A model generated the notes under the pieces. That model searched no databases and had not been told where the DNA came from. It worked only from the letters and a program-made list of their open reading frames with translations. From assembly GCF_938030725.1 (NCBI RefSeq), contig NZ_CALHIQ010000029.1:1-17761 (forward strand): 17,761 bases of DNA, in the 5' to 3' direction. Of the stretch, positions 1-5,750 are shown in pieces. The stretch comes from an uncultured Fretibacterium sp. (lineage in GTDB: Bacteria; Synergistota; Synergistia; Synergistales; Aminobacteriaceae). The position numbers and the translations under genes were made by a program. Positions within the stretch are counted from its first letter, which is position 1; every line of letters begins with the position of its first letter.

Positions 1-26
1 GCAAAGGACGTCGCCAACCAACCCCT

Positions 27-38
27 TTGTACGGTCAC
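27..38. repeat. Left arm of 12-bp inverted repeat flanking the accessory insert
   Basis: TTGTACGGTCAC occurs here and its exact reverse complement occurs at 1337-1348. With one mismatch the match continues into a GG. The two arms bracket the integrase remnant, the regulator and the toxin-antitoxin pair. They could be element ends, recombinase sites or chance: a 12-bp match over this span is only modestly unlikely. Confidence 0.4.
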
Positions 39-69
39 AGGACAATGTAATCGGGAAGATTGCCACACC

Positions 70-495
70 ATGATAACAGAACTTCAAGCGAAAAGCGCCA
101 AGCCCAAAGACAGGCCCTACATGATTCTCGACGACCGCGGCCTGATGCGGACCATACGGGAATATCCCTATCCCATCATGCGGGCCGCTATGCTCTTTTC
201 GGTCCTGATCTTCGCCCGGCCCGGCGAGGTGCGGGCCGCCGAGTGGGCGGAGATCGACACGGAGCGTGTCGAGTGGCGCATCCCCGCCGAGAAAATGAAG
301 ATGCGTCGCCCGCACATCGTGCCGCTGGCCACAAAGGCCCTTGCCGCGCTGGAGGAACTGCGCCGCTCACGGGGTCGGGACGCTGGCTCTTTCCCAGCCC
401 CGGAACGACGTCCCGTATCTTTGCTCCACGGGATATGTGTTCACCTCCTCGCATGTGTCTTATCTATTGCATATATGCATTATACTAGGGAATAA
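70..495 (+). pseudogene. Degraded P4-type tyrosine integrase
   Basis: This is the remnant of a phage or island integrase of the P4/DUF4102 type. Residues 1-25 (MITELQAKSAKPKDRPYM...) match the start of the arm-binding domain. They run directly into the middle of the catalytic domain: RPGEVRAAEW, with the first catalytic Arg, then EWRIPAEKMKMRRPHIVPL. Roughly 200 residues that should lie between are missing, so an in-frame internal deletion is likely. Near 363 the integrase similarity moves to another frame, which reads LTGSGRWLFPSPGTTSR; a single lost C would explain the shift. Similarity stops near 425, so the H-x-x-R and Tyr boxes are absent. The open frame to 495 is otherwise meaningless. 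A GGGAAG ribosome-binding site lies upstream. It cannot be an active recombinase but marks a past integration event. Confidence 0.8.
468..479. repeat. 12-bp perfect palindrome (TGCATATATGCA)
   Basis: Perfect inverted repeat in the AT-rich leader upstream of the XRE regulator, directly before a TATACT box at 481-486. The octamer ATATGCAT recurs at 547-554 over the second promoter. It may be a secondary operator site or simply AT-rich promoter sequence. Confidence 0.4.
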
Positions 496-512
496 GGCAC
501 ATGTGCCTTATT
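491..512. promoter_or_regulatory. 22-bp perfect palindrome, candidate operator
   Basis: Each half-site reads AATAAGGCACA, giving a perfect 22-bp dyad with no spacer. It lies just downstream of the TATACT box (481-486), where a transcript from that box would begin, and about 65 bp before the XRE regulator gene. Long gapless dyads next to a promoter are typical operators for dimeric helix-turn-helix repressors. Autoregulation by the adjacent gene is the simplest reading. No T-run follows, so a terminator is unlikely. Confidence 0.6.
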
Positions 513-528
513 ATTTGAAGCTCTGCGA

Positions 529-557
529 TTGTGATAAATCTGGCAAATATGCATAAT
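529..557 (+). promoter_or_regulatory. Candidate sigma-70 promoter for the regulator/toxin-antitoxin operon
   Basis: TTGTGA (529-534) and CATAAT (552-557) are separated by 17 bp. The predicted start near 564 would fall at the AGGAGG ribosome-binding site (564-569), giving a very short leader. The upstream TATACT box at 481-486 is an alternative that would give a longer leader, but it has no clear -35. Confidence 0.45.
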
Positions 558-576
558 TTAAGCAGGAGGGGCGACG

Positions 577-894
577 ATGGACTTCAAGGATAGATTGATA
601 CAGGCGCGGAAGCTGGCGGGGATGACGCAGTACGACTTCTGCGAGGCTGTGGGCGTGTCCGTTGACACGGTGCGACGCTGGGAGGCGGGGAAGCTGGAGC
701 CGACGCTCTCGAAACTGTTGCGGGCAGCGGAGGTTCTGAAGGTGAACGTGGGCTATCTGGCCACGGGGAAAGAAGATGAAATCGTGTTGCGGCAGGGGGA
801 CCTCTCGCTGACGCTTCCGGCCACGTCGGAGGGTTTTGCCTTTGTGGAGGCGAAACTGCGGGAGCTGACGACGGGAGATAGGTCGCCCGCATGA
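577..894 (+). CDS. XRE-family helix-turn-helix transcriptional regulator
   Basis: This 105-residue protein is a small DNA-binding regulator. Residues 4-62 form an XRE/HTH_3 domain: RLIQARKLAGMTQYDFCEAV supplies the first helices, SVDTVRRWEAGK the recognition helix, and KLLRAAEVLKVNVGYLATG the closing helices. The C-terminal tail (about 65-105) is not recognised and may mediate dimerisation. The ATG start has a near-ideal AGGAGG seven bases upstream. The gene ends 16 bases before the antitoxin, so the three genes probably form one operon. The 22-bp palindrome at 491-512 is a likely target for autorepression. It may be a phage-derived repressor kept after loss of its element, or an extra controller of the toxin-antitoxin pair. 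The family call is confident; the target is inferred. Confidence 0.85.
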   Translation: MDFKDRLIQARKLAGMTQYDFCEAVGVSVDTVRRWEAGKLEPTLSKLLRAAEVLKVNVGYLATGKEDEIVLRQGDLSLTLPATSEGFAFVEAKLRELTTGDRSPA

Positions 895-910
895 CGGGAG
901 GGGAGAGAAG

Positions 911-1078
911 ATGAGCGTTGAGGTGCAGGAGCGCGTGGCGCTGTGGCGGGTGCCCGACCCGACGGAGCCGCCCCTGACGCCGGAGGAGGAAGCCGACGTG
1001 GAGCGGGCGCGGGAGCGTTTCGCGCAGGGGGACTATCTGACGTTGGAGGAGCTGCGCAGGCAGGTGTCCGCGCTGTGA
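911..1078 (+). CDS. RelB/Phd-like antitoxin, 55 aa
   Basis: A short gene of 55 residues beginning MSVEVQERVALWRV and ending QVSAL. It is acidic and rich in Glu, Arg and Leu. The stretch TPEEEADVERARERFAQGDY followed by LTLEELR resembles the C-terminal segment of RelB-type antitoxins, which wraps around the toxin. The start is supported by a purine-rich ribosome-binding site (GGGAGGGGAGAG) just upstream. Its stop codon overlaps the GTG start of the toxin by four bases (GTGA), the coupling typical of type II modules, where the antitoxin comes first. The usual N-terminal DNA-binding part is short or absent. The separate XRE gene upstream may therefore supply operator binding, which is inferred. 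Confidence 0.75.
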   Translation: MSVEVQERVALWRVPDPTEPPLTPEEEADVERARERFAQGDYLTLEELRRQVSAL

Positions 1079-1332
1079 ATTGGACGGTTGTCACGGACAG
1101 GGACGTGCTGCGGCGTCTGGCCCGCATCCCGGAGCCGGAGCGGGGGCGTCTGGTTGAGGCGATCGAGGCGCTGGAGGGCGGTCCGGAGGCAGGCGATGTC
1201 CGGCGCCTTGCGGGGCGATCGGGGTACAGGCTGCGGGTGGGGCGATGGCGCGTCCTACTGGACATTTACGAGGACGCGCGCACCATTCACGTAACGCAGG
1301 TGGGCCCGCGGGGGGACATCTACAAAAAGTAA
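1075..1332 (+). CDS. RelE/ParE-superfamily toxin
   Basis: An 85-residue basic protein with the RelE/ParE fold signature. It has an N-terminal strand and helix (NWTVVTDRDVLRRLARIPEP), then DVRRLAGRSGYRLRVGRWRV with the conserved GR-x-x-YR-x-RVG-x-xRV pattern, then the final strand VTQVGPRGDIYKK. RelE members cleave mRNA on the ribosome and ParE members poison gyrase. The GYRLRVG and final PRGDIYKK features favour the RelE side, but the target cannot be fixed from sequence. The GTG start is chosen because it overlaps the antitoxin stop and gives the normal family length; longer in-frame readings run through the antitoxin gene. A terminator follows at 1467-1490. Confidence 0.85.
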   Translation: MNWTVVTDRDVLRRLARIPEPERGRLVEAIEALEGGPEAGDVRRLAGRSGYRLRVGRWRVLLDIYEDARTIHVTQVGPRGDIYKK

Positions 1333-1336
1333 TCCG

Positions 1337-1348
1337 GTGACCGTACAA
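1337..1348. repeat. Right arm of 12-bp inverted repeat flanking the accessory insert
   Basis: GTGACCGTACAA, the exact reverse complement of 27-38. It begins four bases after the toxin stop codon, so it could mark the right end of the mobile segment. Confidence 0.4.
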
Positions 1349-1405
1349 GAAAACGGACAAACGTTGAGGTCCCAGCGGGGGAATCCTACGTTATTAACCG
1401 AGTTT

Positions 1406-1458
1406 CTGACCCTATACGGTGTCAGGTGGCACTGACGAGAGAGCCGGAAAAGCTCCGG
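1406..1458 (+). other. Mutually exclusive hairpins ahead of a terminator
   Basis: CTGAC (1406-1410), GTCAG (1421-1425) and CTGAC (1432-1436) let the middle segment pair with either neighbour but not both. A third hairpin, CCGGA/TCCGG (1444-1448 with 1454-1458), follows, and then the terminator at 1467-1490. The arrangement resembles an attenuator but matches no riboswitch class that I recognise. The stems are only five base pairs. Confidence 0.3.
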
Positions 1459-1466
1459 TCAATGAT

Positions 1467-1490
1467 AACCCCCGCCGCGAGGCGGGGTTT
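1467..1490 (+). terminator. Intrinsic terminator after the toxin-antitoxin operon
   Basis: CCCCGCC (1470-1476) pairs with GGCGGGG (1481-1487) around a GCGA tetraloop of the GNRA type. AA/TT pairs extend the base past one bulged C. A short T-tract (TTTCATTAT) follows. It probably ends the regulator-antitoxin-toxin transcript and insulates nif3. Confidence 0.65.
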
Positions 1491-1554
1491 CATTATGTCA
1501 GAAGGAACGTGAAGGGAAGGACGAGCCGCGTTTGAGGGCGGAGGGCGGTGGGGG

Positions 1555-1621
1555 TGGCGGACTTCGCCAACCTCTCCTGAGGTCCGCTGCTTCAGGGCGG
1601 TTCGGCCGGTGCGGCTATAAA
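1555..1621 (+). promoter_or_regulatory. Tandem hairpins and weak -10 box upstream of the Nif3-family gene
   Basis: Rest of the 315-base gap at 1333-1647. Two adjacent small hairpins are visible: TGGCG/CGCCA (1555-1559, 1565-1569) and ACCTC/GAGGT (1570-1574, 1579-1583). A TATAAA box (1616-1621) follows, with only a poor -35 (TTCAGG, 1591-1596, 19-bp spacing). No coding sequence is supported here. It may be the nif3 promoter region. Confidence 0.3.
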
Positions 1622-1647
1622 TCTCAATCTTAGGGAAGTGACAGTCG

Positions 1648-2418
1648 ATGAAAGTTCGCGATCTGCTGCAACGGGTGGACCGTGTTGCGCCGTTCAGCCT
1701 GGCTGAGGAATGGGACAACGTGGGCTTGATGGTGGGGGACCTGGATGCGGAGGTCAGCCGCGTCGGCATAGCCCTTGACCCCATCAGCGAGGCGATCGTG
1801 ACGGCAGCGGAGCAGGGCTGTCAGGCGCTCCTGTGCCATCATCCGCTCCTGTTTCGCCCCTTGAAGAAGCTGGACCTGAACTCCGACCCCGGGCGCGCCG
1901 TGCGGGAGGCGATCAAGCGCGACGTGGCCGTCCTGGCGGCGCACACGAACTGGGACTGCGCGGAGGGGGGCGTCAATTGGGAGCTGGCCGGTCGCCTGGG
2001 CTTGATTGGGATAACGCCCCTGGACCCGAACGCGGGGCTGGGGGCGAAGGGCCGCCTTCCGGAAGCGGAGCCGCTCGACCGCTTCCTTGAGAAGGTCAGG
2101 GAGGCGTGGAACTTGACCCGCCTCGACTGTTACGCGCCTGCAAACTGTAGTATACTGCACGTGGCCCTCTGCGGCGGTGCGGGCTCGGAGTTCTGGCCTG
2201 CCGCCAGGGCCTGGGGCGCGGATATCTACCTCACGGCGGACGTCAAGTATCACGAGCTGATGGACGCGACCCGCGCAGGACTGGTCGTCGCCGTCGCGGA
2301 CCATGGGGAGATGGAGCGCGTTTCCCTCCCGGAGCTGGCCCGGCGGATCGGCGTGGGGGGCGGCATCGAAACGGCATTGATCGACGTGAGGGGACTGAGC
2401 GCCCCCATTCGCTTGTAG
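1648..2418 (+). CDS. Nif3-like dinuclear metal-centre protein (GTP cyclohydrolase 1 type 2 / YbgI family)
   Basis: A 256-residue protein of the Nif3/YbgI family, which forms hexameric rings with a two-metal site in each subunit. Its biochemical role is not settled; some members are annotated as GTP cyclohydrolase 1 type 2. The visible metal ligands are the HH pair at 64-65 (LLCHHPLLF), Asp103 in AHTNWD, and His219/Glu223 in ADHGEME, with the family spacing. WDNVGL at 22-27 is the usual N-terminal motif. The length matches the short form without the PII-like insert found in roughly 370-residue homologues. The ATG has an AGGGAAGTGA ribosome-binding site ten bases upstream. It is the first core gene after the accessory insert and is followed immediately by a MITE-like repeat. 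The family is certain; the substrate is unknown. Confidence 0.9.
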   Translation: MKVRDLLQRVDRVAPFSLAEEWDNVGLMVGDLDAEVSRVGIALDPISEAIVTAAEQGCQALLCHHPLLFRPLKKLDLNSDPGRAVREAIKRDVAVLAAHTNWDCAEGGVNWELAGRLGLIGITPLDPNAGLGAKGRLPEAEPLDRFLEKVREAWNLTRLDCYAPANCSILHVALCGGAGSEFWPAARAWGADIYLTADVKYHELMDATRAGLVVAVADHGEMERVSLPELARRIGVGGGIETALIDVRGLSAPIRL

Positions 2419-2490
2419 GAAAGCGCTGACCTGAAAAGGTGCTGAAGGCGGCCGGAGATATCAAGCTAAGGGGTTCCTTCAGCGCTTCTC
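2419..2490. repeat. MITE-like inverted-repeat element between nif3 and trpS
   Basis: AAGCGCTGA (2421-2429) and TCAGCGCTT (2479-2487) are perfect inverted repeats separated by 49 bases, with a smaller ACCT/AGGT hairpin inside. Beginning right after the nif3 stop, the segment resembles a small non-autonomous element or a palindromic repeat unit. The 14-mer TCCTTCAGCGCTTC (2475-2488) recurs in reverse complement at 17536-17549 in the other repeat-rich gap. Confidence 0.4.
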
Positions 2491-2526
2491 TGGGATGTTG
2501 AAATCAGGCGAACGTCGATTCAATCA

Positions 2527-2561
2527 GGCCGCCCGTCCTTTTGGACGGGAAACGGTCGGCC
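2527..2561 (+). other. Strong hairpin immediately upstream of trpS
   Basis: CCCGTCC (2532-2538) pairs perfectly with GGACGGG (2543-2549) around a TTTT loop. GGCCG (2527-2531) pairs with CGGCC (2557-2561) below a seven-base bulge. No T-run follows, so it is not a standard terminator. It lies in the trpS leader and may influence expression or processing. No T-box specifier or anti-terminator motif is visible. Confidence 0.45.
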
Positions 2562-2565
2562 GTAG

Positions 2566-3609
2566 ATGCACGGACAGGGACGAAAGGATTGGTCTGTTTT
2601 GAAGAAGCGGGTTTTCAGCGCGATGAGGCCCACTGGGCCTCTGCACCTGGGGCACATGGCCGGGGCGCTCAGCAATTTTGTCAAACTGCAGCAGGACGGG
2701 CAGTACGATTGCTTTTACAGTTTGGCGGACTGGCACGCCCTGATGTCCAATTACGCTGAATCGGCGGAGACGGGGGAGTACTGCTACACGGCCCTGCTGG
2801 ACTGGCTGGCGGTGGGGCTCGACCCGGAGAAGAGCCCGATCTTTGTCCAGTCGCACGTGCCGCAGCACGCCGAGCTGGCCCTGGCCCTGGGGATGATCAC
2901 CCCCCTGGGCTGGCTATACCGCAACCCTACCTATAAGGAGCAGATCGACAACATCAAGAACAAGGACCTGAGCACCTACGCCTTTCTGGGCTATCCCGTC
3001 CTGATGGCGGCAGATATCCTGCTGTACAGGGCGAGCCTCGTGCCGGTGGGGGAGGACCAGAGCGCGCACTTGGAGCTGAGCAGGGAAACGGTGCGGCGCT
3101 TCAACAACTTCTTCGGCGAAGGGCTGCTGGTGGAGCCTCAGCCGCTCTTCACGGCGACGCCCAAGGTTCCGGGTATCGACGGGCGAAAGATGAGCAAGTC
3201 CTACGGCAACGCGCTGCAGATATCGGAGTCGGCGGAATCCATGTGGCAAAAGCTTCGGGGCATGGTGACGGACCCCGCGCGCATCAAGAGGACGGACCCG
3301 GGGAACCCCGACGTCTGCCCCGTGTGGGATCTCCACAAGGTCTTCAACCCCGACGATGAGGAGAAAAAAGAGATCGCCGAGGGCTGCCGCACGGCGGGGA
3401 TCGGCTGCGTGGACTGCAAGAAACGGCTGAACGCGCACATTCAGGAGATGATGGCCCCGGTGCGCGAGCGCCGCGCCCGCTATGAGGGGAACAGGAAGCT
3501 CCTGGACGATATCCTGACCGATGGGGCGCGCCGTGCCGAAGCCGTCGCGCGGGAGACGATGGGATCGATCTATCCCGCCATGGGGCTGCTGGTGAACCCC
3601 GCAAGGTAG
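2566..3609 (+). CDS. trpS: Tryptophanyl-tRNA synthetase
   Basis: Charges tRNA-Trp with tryptophan in the cytoplasm. It is a class I synthetase of 347 residues if the first ATG is used. The HIGH motif is PTGPLHLGH at 22-30, the KMSKS loop is GRKMSKSYGNA at 206-216, and the anticodon-binding C-terminus includes a Cys-rich helix (GIGCVDCKKRLN). The ATG at 2566 has no clear ribosome-binding site and sits against the base of a strong hairpin. The in-frame TTG at 2599 gives MKKRVFSAMRPTG, which is where family members normally begin, and has AAAGGA ten bases upstream. The true protein is therefore probably 336 residues. It stands between nif3 and scpA, and the scpA start is only 18 bases downstream. 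Confidence 0.95.
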   Translation: MHGQGRKDWSVLKKRVFSAMRPTGPLHLGHMAGALSNFVKLQQDGQYDCFYSLADWHALMSNYAESAETGEYCYTALLDWLAVGLDPEKSPIFVQSHVPQHAELALALGMITPLGWLYRNPTYKEQIDNIKNKDLSTYAFLGYPVLMAADILLYRASLVPVGEDQSAHLELSRETVRRFNNFFGEGLLVEPQPLFTATPKVPGIDGRKMSKSYGNALQISESAESMWQKLRGMVTDPARIKRTDPGNPDVCPVWDLHKVFNPDDEEKKEIAEGCRTAGIGCVDCKKRLNAHIQEMMAPVRERRARYEGNRKLLDDILTDGARRAEAVARETMGSIYPAMGLLVNPAR

Positions 3610-3627
3610 TCCGGCGGGGGAGCGCTT

Positions 3628-4407
3628 ATGGAGGCTTTTGACATCTCCGTCGAGGGGTTCTCCGGCCCTCTGGACCTCCTCTGCACCCTCGTGGAGAGCC
3701 GGCAGATGGAGGCGTCCCGCATCAAGGTGCGGCAGCTGGTGCGCATCTACGGGGTGTATCTGGCGCGCACGAAGCGCGCTTCCGTCGAAACGATCGCGGA
3801 GTTCTTCTACATGGCAGCGGGCCTTCTCCTCTCCAAGACCCGCTCCCTCCTGCCCGGCGCGGAGCCTGAGCTGGAGGAGGAGCTTGAGGTCGACGAGGAG
3901 GCCATCATGGAAACCCTCGTCCGCTACCGCCCCTATCACGCGGCGTCCCGCTGGCTGTGGGAGCGGCTTGAGGAACAGTCGCGCTGCTTCCGGCGGCCCG
4001 CTCAGGGCGCGTCGGAGGCCGATGGCGAGGAGGCTTTGGACCTCGAATACGACGTCGGGGACCTCTACTTCCTGGCCCGCGTTTGGTGGGGGGTCTTTGA
4101 ACGCCACAACCGCGAACGGAGCCGCGAGCGGGAACGCCTGCTGGAGGAGGAGGCCGCCGACTGGGACGGGTTTGCCGAGGCGGCGCCGGACGAGGCGCTG
4201 ATCGAGGACCGGATCGCGGAGTTGGACGGTCAGCTGGCGAGGGAGGGGACGCTCTTCCTGAGCGCGCTGTGTCGTGCCGCGCACTCGGTCAAGCTGCTGG
4301 TGGTCACGCTGCTGGCGCTCCTTGAGATGTGCCGCATGGGCAGGGTGCGCATAGAGCAGGAGGAGCTCTTCGCCGATGTCAAGGTCCTTGCCGAGCCGGC
4401 GGCCTGA
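3628..4407 (+). CDS. scpA: Segregation and condensation protein A
   Basis: ScpA is the kleisin subunit of the SMC-ScpAB condensin, bridging SMC heads during chromosome segregation. The 259-residue protein opens with the hallmark FSGPLDLLCTLVESRQME (11-28). It continues with a helical N-domain and an acidic, variable middle (SLLPGAEPELEEELEVDEEA), and ends in a winged-helix domain (VVTLLALLEMCRMGRVRIEQ followed by EELFADVKVL). Length and layout are normal. A GGGGGAG ribosome-binding site precedes the ATG. Its end overlaps scpB by 32 bases, indicating coupled translation of the two partners. No smc gene is present in the window. Confidence 0.95.
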   Translation: MEAFDISVEGFSGPLDLLCTLVESRQMEASRIKVRQLVRIYGVYLARTKRASVETIAEFFYMAAGLLLSKTRSLLPGAEPELEEELEVDEEAIMETLVRYRPYHAASRWLWERLEEQSRCFRRPAQGASEADGEEALDLEYDVGDLYFLARVWWGVFERHNRERSRERERLLEEEAADWDGFAEAAPDEALIEDRIAELDGQLAREGTLFLSALCRAAHSVKLLVVTLLALLEMCRMGRVRIEQEELFADVKVLAEPAA

Positions 4408-5017
4408 GGCCGGGGAGCCCCTCTCCGTGCTGGCGGCCCAGATCGAGGCCGTCCTCTTCCTGGCGTCCTCGCCCGTGTCCGAGGCGGAGTTGCGCGGGGT
4501 CTTTGAGGTGTCCGGCACGGAGCTGGCGCGGGCCATCGAGGAGCTAGAAGAACACCTCAAGAGCGGGCACGGTCTGGTTTTGAAGGCCATGGCCGGAGGG
4601 TGGGTCCTGGGGACGAACCCCCATTTTGCGGAGGTCCTGTCGCGCTTTCGGGACACTGCCCAGAGGGGCCGTGTCCGCCTGAGCCGCGCGGCGGTTGAGA
4701 CGGCCGCGATCATCGCCTACAATCAACCGGTCACGCGGAGCGAGGTCGAGGAGCTGCGCGGCGGCTTCCGCTCCGAGCGGGTCATCGAAACGCTCCTGGG
4801 GCACGAGCTCATCCGCATCGCGGGGCGTAAGAAGGCCAGCGGTTCCCCCCTGCTCTACAGGACCACGCCGAGGTTTCTCGAGGTCTTCGGCCTGGAGGCG
4901 ATCGCGGACCTGCCGAGCCTGGAGGAGCTGGGCGAACTGGGCGCGGGCCCCCTGGACGACGGAGCCCGGGGCGGAGAGGACGACGTGGGGGATGGAGGTG
5001 AGGAGGACGAGGCTTAA
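4376..5017 (+). CDS. scpB: Segregation and condensation protein B
   Basis: ScpB dimers bind ScpA and stabilise the SMC condensin complex. The 213-residue protein has two winged-helix regions. The first begins AAQIEAVLFLASSPVSEAEL (19-38). The second contains LSRAAVETAAIIAYNQPVTR and ELIRIAGRKKASGSPLLYRT, followed by the family signature TPRFLEVFGL...DLPSL. The tail is acidic (GGEDDVGDGGEEDEA) and unstructured, as is common. The chosen ATG lies inside scpA with AGGAGG-like sequence upstream; a GTG about 17 codons downstream is possible. Its stop overlaps the start of rluB, so scpA, scpB and rluB form a tightly packed translational unit. Confidence 0.95.
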   Translation: MSRSLPSRRPEAGEPLSVLAAQIEAVLFLASSPVSEAELRGVFEVSGTELARAIEELEEHLKSGHGLVLKAMAGGWVLGTNPHFAEVLSRFRDTAQRGRVRLSRAAVETAAIIAYNQPVTRSEVEELRGGFRSERVIETLLGHELIRIAGRKKASGSPLLYRTTPRFLEVFGLEAIADLPSLEELGELGAGPLDDGARGGEDDVGDGGEEDEA

Positions 5018-5726
5018 CGCATTTCTCGCCGCCTGCGGCGTCGCCTCGCGCCGGCGGGCGGAGGAGATCATTCGCGCCGGGCGCGTGCAGGTGGGGGACA
5101 GGATCGTCTTGGCCCCTTTCTTTCAGGTCGATCCCAAGGTGGATGAGGTGACCTGCGATGGCCGGACCCTGCGGGCAACGGAGCTCGTGTACGTGGTCAT
5201 GAACAAGCCGGCGGGCGTGGTGTGCGCCGTAAGTGACAAGTACGACCCCGTGGTGGTCGACCTGCTTCCGGAGGCCGTGAAGTCGCACCGGGTCTATCCC
5301 GCGGGGCGGCTGGACCGGGAGAGCGAGGGGCTCCTGATCCTTACGAACGACGGCGCCCTCACCCAGGAGGTCATGCACCCCTCGAAGGGACTTCACAAGG
5401 AGTACGAGGCGCTCTTGAACGTCCCCATCAACGAGCGTCAACTCGCGCGGTGGCGCGGAGGATTCGAGATCGAGGGGCGAAGAGCCGTCCCGATCTCCGT
5501 GACCCTCATGAACCGGGAGCCGCAGGGGCGGTGGGTGTCCGTCGTCATCGGCGAGGGGCTCAAGCGGGAGGTTCGCGTGATGGCGAACCTGGCGGGCTTT
5601 TCGGTGGAGCGCCTGATCCGGAGGCGGCTGGGAAAGATGGTCCTTGAAAAACTTCGTCCGGGCGAGTTTGCGGATTTGTCTTTTTCCGAACTGTACACTA
5701 AAATATTCAAGGGTGGAGCAGTATAA
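4992..5726 (+). CDS. rluB: 23S rRNA pseudouridine synthase of the RluB/RsuA family
   Basis: Converts a uridine of rRNA to pseudouridine; RluB acts on 23S U2605. From ATG 4992 it is 244 residues. There is an S4 RNA-binding domain at about 7-55 (RLNAFLAACGVASRRRAEEI). The catalytic domain follows, with MNKPAGVVC at 70-78 and the catalytic Asp108 in PAGRLDRESEGLLILTNDG. The start lies 26 bases inside scpB. GTG 4998 is an alternative giving a start two residues later; the open frame extends further upstream but only as non-homologous sequence. RluB, RluE, RluF and RsuA are hard to separate without alignment. RluB is favoured because scpAB-rluB is a common gene order. Confidence 0.88.
   Translation: MEVRRTRLNAFLAACGVASRRRAEEIIRAGRVQVGDRIVLAPFFQVDPKVDEVTCDGRTLRATELVYVVMNKPAGVVCAVSDKYDPVVVDLLPEAVKSHRVYPAGRLDRESEGLLILTNDGALTQEVMHPSKGLHKEYEALLNVPINERQLARWRGGFEIEGRRAVPISVTLMNREPQGRWVSVVIGEGLKREVRVMANLAGFSVERLIRRRLGKMVLEKLRPGEFADLSFSELYTKIFKGGAV
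5676..5704 (+). promoter_or_regulatory. Sigma-70 promoter for the HDOD gene
   Basis: TTGTCT (5676-5681) and TAAAAT (5699-5704) have ideal 17-bp spacing. The elements lie inside the last codons of rluB. A start near 5711 would give a leader of about 40 bases. This suggests the HDOD gene can be expressed independently of the scp/rluB unit. Confidence 0.55.
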
Positions 5727-5750
5727 CCTGCATGCAAGGGGGACGAGTTC

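Noticed and set aside
1422..1784. 120-residue minus-strand ORF upstream of nif3
   Set aside because: It overlaps the nif3 start, a terminator and hairpins, has a low-complexity Ser/Arg/Pro translation, and shows no family motif.
2419..2565. T-box leader for trpS
   Set aside because: There is no AGGGTGGNACCGCG-like T-box sequence and no terminator/antiterminator pair; the visible hairpin lacks a T-run.
2914..4713. 599-residue minus-strand open frame
   Set aside because: It lies antisense to trpS, scpA and scpB, all firmly identified. Long antisense frames are expected in GC-rich coding DNA, and its translation has no family motif.
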